Source of the DNA: Bimuria novae-zelandiae CBS 107.79
Lineage: Eukaryota > Ascomycota > Dothideomycetes > Pleosporales > Didymosphaeriaceae
DNA: 64,000 bases
Reading direction: 5' to 3'
NCBI GenBank assembly: GCA_010015655.1
Contig: ML976762.1
Span: 1-64,000 of the forward strand
Program-made: the position numbers and the translations under genes
Notes under the pieces: model-generated
Database searches by the model: none
What the model saw: only the letters and a program-made list of their open reading frames with translations
Told to the model about the DNA's origin: nothing
Shown here: positions 56,906 to 64,000 of the stretch, in pieces
How positions within the stretch are numbered: the first letter of the stretch is position 1
Layout of the letters: every line of letters begins with the position of its first letter

Positions 56906-58532
56906 TTACATCTTCCTAAACACAGGATACACATCCCCAACCTCCATCGGCACAATGCCAAAGCTAACATAAGAATCGATATTCTCCGGCTCGAGCGCTA
57001 CAAAAGCCAATCCTGCGTTCTTCTGCGCAGTGCTCACCCAGAAACTTCCCTTCGGCAGCTGCACTTCCTGTACCGATGCGGAGGTCATCACCGTGTTCAA
57101 CACTGCGCCCTCGTAGTACGAGCCTGCCAGGCTCGACGATGTGATCTCGTACACCTCTACCTCGCCGCTGAACGCCTCTGACATACTTTCCACTTCCAGA
57201 CCGGATATCCTTAGGCGCTTAGCAAGGTCCGACCACGCGCGCGGAATGATGTAACCCGCGGGTCTTGCAACGGTTCTGTTGGGACTAGCCGGTGTCGTCG
57301 ATGCGAACTCGACGGGGATCTGCACCACATCCCCATTTCGCGTATCCACCATCATCCACGTACGATTCGAATACGTCGTGTAGTCCGTCACAACAACAGG
57401 TTCCCGACTGGTAACAACCTCCTTAACAGCGCCTTCGATGGTAGAATACACCGTCTCAGCCTGATCCCGCGCTGTTTCGAGCACGCCGAGAATCATTTGC
57501 AGACCGGCGAGCGTGCGGCGCTTGAACGACTGGTTCGCGAGCCCGATGCCTCGCGTTTCGAAGAGGAAAGTGACGGATTGCGTTAGACCCATGGCGTTGC
57601 GTCCGATCTTTGCATCGGTGCCGGCTTCGTCGAGGACCGGTGGGTTGGTGCGAGAGGCGGTCATGTAGGGCTCGCCACGAAGGCCTTTTGATTTGAGAGA
57701 CGCGTTGATCGCGGGTGCGAAGACGGTCTCTGCTAGCTCGCGAATGGCGGGGTGGATGTTTAGGTTCTTCGCTGCACTGAACATGCCGTCCGCTGCGTTG
57801 CTGTAGTCTCCGGCATACCTTGTGCGCGTGGTGTACTCATGCATGTCGATAGCAACGTAGGGAGAGTATGCACTGAACCAGTCTTTGATGTCGCGAGTCT
57901 GCTGGCGCGCAAGCTTGGTGTGGTCGCGATTAGGGTCAATGTTGGTCGCCAGAGTGCGCTGGAAGTATGCGTTGCCATCGGGGTTGTAACGCGGCAGCAC
58001 AATGATATCCAGCTTGTTGAGGAATCCAGCAGCCCACGACGGGTCTGCGTCCATCGCACCAAGTAAAGCGAGAGTAGCTTCGTCACCGCCGGGCTCGTTT
58101 CCATGCACGGATCCTTGAATCCAGATCCTGACTTTGCTAGAAGAATTTCCGCTGTTTGCGAGGTGCACATATGGAAAGTTCTTGCCTTCTTCGCTCACGA
58201 AGTCGGCGTTACCGTATGTCGCCCACGCTGCGTTCTTTCTCGCGAAGTCTTTCAGGAACTTGTCTAAAATAGATCAGCAACCATTATGTATGAAACAGCT
58301 AAGTCATACCTAAATCCTCTTCACTGGTGGCGCCCTCAGTGCCATCGAACCAACCCGGTGCAAAAGACGCGTTCGGTGCAAACGCAGGACTGTACAAGGT
58401 GACATTCGGCGCCGGAAAAGCCCTTTGCTCCACAATCTGCGAGTCGAACGTAGTCGTAATATGATTTTCTCCATACTTTGTCCCCTGCGCCGATGCTATG
58501 GCAGCGAGAAGGAGCACTGCAAGGGTAGTCAT
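56906..58532 (-). CDS. Secreted M14-type zinc metallocarboxypeptidase
   Basis: Exons 58310-58532 and 56906-58263 (46-bp intron) give 526 residues. A signal peptide (MTTLAVLLLAAIASAQG) indicates secretion. Zinc and catalytic residues of the M14 fold are in place: HGNE with His128 and Glu131, Arg166 and Asn168 in RYNPDGN, the third zinc ligand His216 in DMHEY, and the catalytic Glu310 in FLFETRG. NIDPNRDH is the substrate-pocket motif of this subgroup. M14 enzymes remove C-terminal residues from peptides; specificity cannot be read here. About 200 residues follow the catalytic domain (from about residue 320) and probably form a beta-rich extension. Several N-x-S/T sites (NVT, NAS, NRT) suit a glycoprotein. 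The gene is convergent with the Arg/Ser-tailed gene, only 174 bp away. Confidence 0.9.
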
Positions 58533-59020
58533 TTTCCCACCGGCAGCTTGGCACTTTGACCTTCCATTCTGCGTATGCCCGCCTCTTTATCATTCTTTGC
58601 CATGACATCAATGATAACCTCCCGATACCGGTATATCACTTCGATACTAGTTCATGGGAGTTGGGAGGTGCGCCAAGTGCCAAGTGAGGAGCCTCAAGCT
58701 TCTACCTTCCGCTTGCTGGCTCGCCATGAGGATAGTAACGGCTTTATTACGGGTATTTCTGTTGTTATGTTTGTAAAGTGGGGGAATATCGAGACGACGT
58801 TGATGCCCCAGCCGATGAAGGTAACGTCGGATCCTGACGGGGAAGGCGCTTGGTTGGCGGTTGGCCGGCGCCTTCCTCCAGAATGCCAACCCTCGTCATT
58901 GTCCTTGACGAGCAATCACAGCTCAATTCTGATCGTGCGCACGTCTTCGAGTCATATCAGGGTGCACCGACTGTCCAACGGTTCAAAAGAATCCTGACAG
59001 ACAAGATGGAGAACACTCCA
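58533..59020. other. Upstream region of the M14 peptidase gene
   Basis: No supported gene. Short frames on both strands mirror each other and have no domain. Confidence 0.4.
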
Positions 59021-59124
59021 CTTCGGACGATTAATGACTTCAGACGACTAGCCAACATCAGACGACTAGTCAACTTTAGACGCCCGCCAACTTCGGACGA
59101 CTAATAACTTCGGACGACTTCGTC
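59021..59124. repeat. Six-unit 17-18-bp tandem array ending at a TATA box
   Basis: Units with the consensus CTTCGGACGACTAATAA start at 59021, 59038, 59056, 59074, 59091 and 59108 (spacing 17, 18, 18, 17, 17). Variants read CTTCAGACGA, CATCAGACGA and CTTTAGACGC. The next register position, 59125, is the start of a TATATAAA box. The array looks like a promoter-proximal binding-site cluster or a minisatellite. Confidence 0.85.
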
Positions 59125-59132
59125 TATATAAA
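59125..59132 (+). promoter_or_regulatory. TATA box downstream of the tandem array
   Basis: TATATAAA is followed by a pyrimidine-rich tract (CCCCTCTCTACTACTACTTTACTTCC), the usual layout of a fungal core promoter pointing rightward. The only sequence it could drive is the repeat-containing region at 59.18-59.5 kb, which lacks a convincing ORF. Confidence 0.45.
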
Positions 59133-59180
59133 CCCCTCTCTACTACTACTTTACTTCCTCACATCACCACTCTCCTGACA

Positions 59181-59365
59181 GGAGACTAAAAATTAGCAGG
59201 GCAAACAAACATGTACTGCTGGGGACGGACTAAAATTCGGCATGAGCATTCAACAGGGAGCACCCGGAGACGGGACTAAAAACAACTAGCAGATAAAGAA
59301 CATGTTCGCTGCTCCGTGTGCGCGGAGGGGACTAAAATGCGACATGGACATTGAGTATGGCGCAC
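59181..59365. repeat. A-B-A'-B' repeat with ACTAAAA core
   Basis: ACTAAAA occurs at 59185, 59229, 59275 and 59331, each preceded by a G-rich stretch. Copies 1 and 3 share AGCAG...AACATGT...CTGCT, which can pair as a small hairpin. Copies 2 and 4 share ACTAAAAT-CG-CATG-CATT-GCAC. The segment is therefore a diverged duplication of an A-B unit of about 90-100 bp. A 72-codon plus-strand frame overlaps the end, but its start is not convincing. Confidence 0.65.
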
Positions 59366-60048
59366 TTCCTCCCCTGGTAGAGTGCATGTTCAAAGTCAGC
59401 CTTACACCTTTATGTGAGCAAGCAGGTACGCGGCCAGACCGTGAGCGCATAAGACTAACTAAGACAGCATTGTTCAGAGGTGTCTGCGTCCTGCGTGTTA
59501 CCCCAGGAGGAGCAATATAATAGCTAATTGTACGCGTCACAAAGATTTGAGTATGCGCAGCACACATCCCGAGAAACTCTGGAGAAACGGGGATCGAGGG
59601 AGGAAACGCTGTACCACAACGGCGGTGCATCGAACCCAATACAGAAGTGCTGTTTTTAGCACCGAGACACAGGCTTAACCGTGATCGCACACTTATTGAA
59701 GCACTTTGCGGGTCAAGTCAAATCGAGAACAGTTTTCGATTTTATGTAGAACATGCAGTTCTATTAGTCTGTCTACCACCTCCCAAAACACCATGCTGGG
59801 AAACAAATGGATCCAAAACGAAACGTGAAAGAACTTGATGTGAGGCTAGATAATACATGCAATACCATGCAGGCGCTAATATTTAAGATCGTGCCATGTC
59901 GTCAAAGTCATCCATGCCAAGCCATAGCCGCCGTCAGATTGAGAAAGGAAGTTTTCAAGAAAAGTGGACCGTGGTCAGCGTTGACATAGGCATCCGTTTC
60001 AATAATGATAGTTGATCGCAGGGAGCGTCAGGATGTGCCGGGCCGCTG
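59366..60048. other. Non-coding or unassigned region
   Basis: No supported gene. It lies between the repeat region and the 3' end of ddi1. Confidence 0.4.
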
Positions 60049-61481
60049 CTAGTTGCCGAAGAGCACACCGGCTGCCATGTCTAGATTGCCGTTCGCTGCT
60101 GATAACGCATTTATTGCCATTTCTCGCGAACATGAGGCAATGCTCATGAGTTGCTGAATGTGTTCCTCAGGGAACTGTGGCGATGAGGACGGCGTAGCTG
60201 CGGGTTGTGACGGTGCCTGCGCGGGTGCTGGAGCCGCTGGCTGCGGCGCGGACTGACCCGCCGGCTCGCCAACCGCGACGGACGACTCTCCAGCTGGAGC
60301 ACCCGCGTGCTTCACAGCCCCAGTCTTGGTACCAATTTCGGTGTTGCCGGGCCCGGGCACAGTAGGCTCATCCTCAGCGAAACCCCGGGGAATCTCGTGC
60401 TCGGGCAGAAACGGCACTTCGGTGTCTTCGAAACATAGCGCGTTCTTCTCCAAATCGATCTTGGCTTTGTATTTCTTGAGCATGTCGAGACCGAAGAGGA
60501 GATCAACGTCCTTGCCCTCCATGACAGTGAAAGCGCACGGCATGTCAACGCCGCCAATTTTGATAACAGCGTGGTGAACACGACCAAGAATAGCGGCCGT
60601 GCCCACGCCTCGAGCTATACCAGCATAGCGCGTGTCCAGAAGGCGCATGATGCCACACCGCTTGGCACAGCTGGGAGACATGATGGTGGCTTGGGCGCCC
60701 GAGTCGACAAAGGCTTTGACGGGGACGCCATTTACTTCCGTGTTGATGTAGAGCATGTGGACTGAGGCGAACACTGGTGTTCCGTTAGTAAGAAAGTAAC
60801 TGCAGACGCAAATCGGGCTGTATGCTCACCTTCCGGATTGACATCATACGCGGTGTGGAGGTTCTCCAGCACGCGATCCTGGCGGATGATCTCCTCGATC
60901 TTGCGCTGGGCTTCGATGTTGAAGGGGTCCTCGTTCAGTAGCTGGATCTGGCGCTCCTGCTCGCGGCGGGCCTGCTCTTGGTCGCGCTGCATCTGGTTGA
61001 AGGCGGTTCTCCACTGCACAGGGTCATTGACGAGTGCGGCAAGATCAGGCCTTGCCCGGGCGAGCTGTTCCAGGTTGGGCGGGCTGCGCAAGAGCTGCTG
61101 TCGCACATCTTCTGGATCCGACGGTGGCACTCCGCGTTGGGGCGGCTGGGTCTGGCGGGTTTGACGAGAACGAGATTGTGGCTGGCCACTTCCATGTTGC
61201 CGGATGTGCACAGCCATCATCTCGTTATCCCTGACGCCCGCCTGCTCTAATGTCTGACTGTCGTCACTCAGCGGCATTCCGTTGTAGAACAGGATCTGGG
61301 CGGCGGCAGGGCAGTTTGCGTTCTCGGCCTCGATGAAGGCCTTGAGGTCTCGCAGGGTCAGGTCGGCGGGCAGATCGAGGGTGATGAGCGGCTGGTCCGT
61401 CTCGCTGGGCGAGGTGATGGATATTGTTACGCGTGGCCTATTTGAGGAGCGGTTAGCCATCGGGTCTGGCACGTCGCACAT
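60049..61481 (-). CDS. ddi1: Ddi1, ubiquitin-dependent aspartic protease and shuttle protein
   Basis: Exons 60830-61481 and 60049-60773 (56-bp intron) give 458 residues from the ATG at 61481. A second in-frame ATG at 61460 (MANRSSNRPRVTISI) would give 451; the first is chosen for its purine at -3. Domains in order: an N-terminal ubiquitin-like fold (RVTISITSP, LITLDLPADLTLRDLKAFIE, LFYNGMPLSDD); a helical region with PNLEQLARARPDLAALV and NEDPFNIEAQRKIEE; a retroviral-type aspartic protease with catalytic VDSGAQ at about residue 242 and LLFGLDMLKKYKAKIDL; a Pro/Ala-rich linker; and a C-terminal UBA (FPEEHIQQLMSIASCSREMAINAL). Ddi1 cleaves or delivers ubiquitylated proteins to the proteasome and acts in DNA replication stress. 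All domains are complete. Confidence 0.95.
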
Positions 61482-62659
61482 GACGGTTCCGGAGCGACTT
61501 ACATGGCCGCGGTCAGCTGGGCGTGCGGGCTCCCTCTGTGCTATGCAGGAAAAGCTGAAAGGAGGCAAGATGGGGTGGTACCGTGTGCGGAGGGCGAGGT
61601 GGCTGGACGGATCTGGGTGGTTGACGGCGGGGTTCCCACTGTTTGGACTTGTACGAGGGTTTCAGCACGCTGGCCGGCGGCTTATAAGACTGCACGTCTG
61701 TCCCGGGCGCTTCTCTGCTTTCTTTCACGCGCGGAGGCAGCTACCTAGGTAGGTAGAAGGCGGTGGAAGGCGGTCGGCCGTCGGCCGTCGTGCGCTTGTT
61801 AATAATCAGCGGGCCCGCGCGACGACGGTGAAGGGCATATTGATCGTGGCTGTTACGCGGGAACGGCGGGCGCGGCTATGTCAGCGTATTATAGCGAAGC
61901 CCTGAGCTCTGGTGAGGCCGCTGGGGGTGGACTGGTTGGGCTGTGGGCAGCACACAGCACTTCGCGCGTCGGACACTGCGCTGGAGGCATGAAACGGCCA
62001 CGGCGGCGGTGTGTCTGCACCCCATGGTAAGGGCCACGGCGGGGCACTGCTAGCGCCGCGGGCGAGGTCCATCGCAGGCAGAATGCGGGCAGCAGGGCTG
62101 AAGAGTTTGGATGGTTGATGGAAGGCTGCTAATCCCGGCTATAGCAGACGGGCGTGCCCTCTTGGGTCTATATATACGACACGACACCACCACCACCGCG
62201 AGCTCGAGAGCCCTCTGAGAGGTCGTCCGTCAACCAGGTCCGCTGCTCCTGCCGACGGTCACTGGCGGGTTTTCGTCTGCTCGCACAGCAGCATTGGGAA
62301 GCTGCAGCCCGCTCTACCTGCCTGCCTCTTGCATCGTAGAAAGGAAGGAGCCACCGAACCTTCAAACCTTGGCGTCCATGCAAGTTGGCAGGCGCGTCTG
62401 GCAACGGCTCAAGCAGCAGTCCATATTGTAACTCCAATCAAGTCGCCTCCGGCTCAAGCAAACCCATGCCAAGGTGTACGAGTGATGCCGTGTTTGCTTG
62501 TCGTACAGGCACGGTAGGGCTAGGCGCATCGATCTACAACGGCGGCAAGGATCTGGCCAAAAGTCCTCGGCAGCCCAGAGGCACATCCATTGATCACGGG
62601 CTCAACGTCCCACGCATGCCCTCAACACGATAGCAAACCAACCCCAACACCAATTCACC
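61482..62659. other. Divergent region between ddi1 and GNAT genes
   Basis: GC-rich, with short repeats (GGTCGGCCGTCGGCCGTC at about 61,771). It should contain both promoters, and a TATATATA sequence lies at about 62,168. No gene supported. Confidence 0.45.
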
Positions 62660-63798
62660 ATGCCGCGAGATTTCCTAGCCGATAAGAAGACGCTGGAGGG
62701 CATGGCGCCGCTGTCAAAAGAACCCCAGCAAGTAGACAGTCCGGAAGACCCGAACCCCATGCCGTCGCTCTACCAAATGCCCACCTCCTTCATCGAGGAC
62801 CGCTTCAAGCGCATGACCGACTTGCATCCGTTTTCATCTTTGCTCAATCAAGATGACCTCGATGATTGCGACTGGCTGGAGCACGCCGCATTCGACGAGA
62901 ACGAGGCGGCGACGCGGGAAAAGGTGGGTGCATCATCGCTTGATATCTATTCCTCCGCGCTACCCCGGTCTCGCTCGCCATACTGTGGCTGCGTTGGCTT
63001 CCGCTTGCTTGTGTGACAGTGTCTTGTTCGGGCGAATTTCAGGCATCAAGACCCTGCAGTGCTCTTGATATTCATCTATGCGCACTATGAATATTCCCTG
63101 TCGTCCAGTCTACGAACCGGCATCACGGCAGCCGTGTTGTCGCGCTCGCACTGCCAAGACTAACGCATATTTTGGCTGCGTGCTTTCCAAATACAGAACC
63201 CCAATATGATTTTACTAGTATCATTATTCTATAGCTAACTCAATCTCAGATCCAATACCGCCTCACCGTCTGCGGCGAGCTCTGCTCTGGTCTTTTCGCC
63301 TCCGCTTACCCCACCGTCTCGGGTCCTCTGTCCAAACTGATCAAAGCCCGCGACTGGCCCTCCGTAGACTCCAAAGACTCGGACCGCAAGAGGATACTGA
63401 TGGGCCACATCATAGCGACCAAGTTCAAGGGCAGCAAAGTCGTCACCGACAACGCCATGGCTTACCCTTCGGACTGGAAGTCAAACTACCAGTTTGCCCC
63501 ATCTATCGGCCACCACGAGGAAGGCGACACGATATGTCTGCACTCGCTGTGTGTACACCCGGACCTCAATGGGAAGGGCCTCGGCGGGGTGCTGTTAAGA
63601 GCGTGGACGCAGCGGATGAAGGATGCAGGAATGGGAAAGAGGATCGCGTTGATATGCCGAGAGCGGTATGTCAGGTTCTACGAAGCCGCTGGGTTCAAGA
63701 AGATCGGACCGAGCGCGGTCCAGTACGGCGGAGGCGGTTGGATAGACATGGTACTGGAATTTGACGACGCGAGCAATGAGGATGACATGTTCCCTTGA
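62660..63798 (+). CDS. GNAT-family N-acetyltransferase (arylalkylamine/polyamine type)
   Basis: Exons 62660-62923 and 63250-63798 give 270 residues. The 326-bp intron (GTGGGT...CTCAG) is the longest inferred in the window and might hide a further small exon. Its junction reads EAATREK-IQYRLTVCGELCSGLF. The acetyl-CoA-binding motif is SLCVHPDLNGKGLGGVLLRAW, with the Q/R-x-x-G-x-G/A loop in the form NGKGLG. The next motif is ALICRERYVRFYEAAGFKKIGPS, whose FYEAAGF is typical of arylalkylamine N-acetyltransferase-like GNATs. An insertion (TKFKGSKVVTDNAMAYPSDW) lies between motifs. The likely reaction is transfer of acetyl from acetyl-CoA to an amine; the substrate is not determinable from sequence. 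No signal peptide. Confidence 0.87.
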
Positions 63799-64000
63799 GC
63801 GTGGCGCAAGTGGAGCGAAAATGAAATTGGAGTTTTGGGTCTGCGAAGGGGCGAGCAATGGTTAGCTTAAGAACGTGGCCATGAGATATGAGGACATGTC
63901 ACGTACATAATGGTTAGTGAGTGAAAAGTTTTGCTGTGTTTCAAAGTGTGCTTGCTCCAGCGGACCCCGTCGCGCCCACCTCAAGCCAACCTTACGCAAC

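Overview
The window looks like a filamentous ascomycete (Pezizomycotina, probably Dothideomycetes). The evidence is short GT..AG introns (about 40-190 bp), single-copy fungal genes (Atg27, Ddi1, 40S uS8, a proteasome assembly chaperone, carnosine N-methyltransferase), and a transposon island with the signature of repeat-induced point mutation (RIP): extreme TpA enrichment and CAG/CAA/TGG codons turned into stops. No species is named because nothing in the sequence fixes one.

Bases 1 to about 25,200 are a TE island with no intact host gene. In order it holds: the 3' end of a broken secreted-peptide-like ORF with a KR-EAEA site; a RIP-degraded Fot1/pogo element with TA duplications; a host or repeat-borne Cys-rich ORF split by a Copia retrotransposon (A, plus strand, 5-bp duplication CTTAT); a second Copia of the same family (B, minus strand) nested inside A with its own duplication CCTTG/CCTTA; a truncated Ty3/gypsy chromovirus; a piggyBac-like element with 30-bp inverted repeats; a Tc1/mariner element with perfect 37-bp inverted repeats; and a Mutator-like element (MULE) with about 200-bp inverted repeats. 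The MULE sits six bases inside a solo LTR, and both the 10-bp MULE duplication and the 5-bp LTR duplication are intact. Every transposase or polyprotein seen carries stops.

At about 25.2 kb the composition changes to ordinary gene-rich DNA, after a three-unit diverged tandem repeat (25.26-25.85 kb). From 26.4 to 63.8 kb the genes are: Atg27 (-), a Ser/Pro-rich hypothetical (-), an MDR oxidoreductase (+), a doubtful ORF (+), a PAC4-like proteasome assembly chaperone (-), carnosine N-methyltransferase (+), a DUF6594-like membrane protein (+), a broken ankyrin/transmembrane gene (-), ribosomal protein uS8 (-), a zinc-finger/LysM protein (+), a four-helix membrane protein (+), a Spd1/Dif1-type ribonucleotide reductase inhibitor (+), a hypothetical (+), a coiled-coil hypothetical (+), an acidic/Arg-Ser hypothetical (+), a secreted M14 metallocarboxypeptidase (-), Ddi1 (-) and a GNAT acetyltransferase (+).

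The genes are mostly housekeeping and do not form an evident cluster or pathway. Several touch proteostasis or degradation (Atg27, PAC4-like, Ddi1, M14 peptidase), but they are unlinked transcription units. The most unusual non-coding structure is at 59.02-59.36 kb: six 17-18-bp repeats ending in register with a TATA box, followed by an A-B-A'-B' repeat built on the core ACTAAAA with small hairpins and no convincing ORF.
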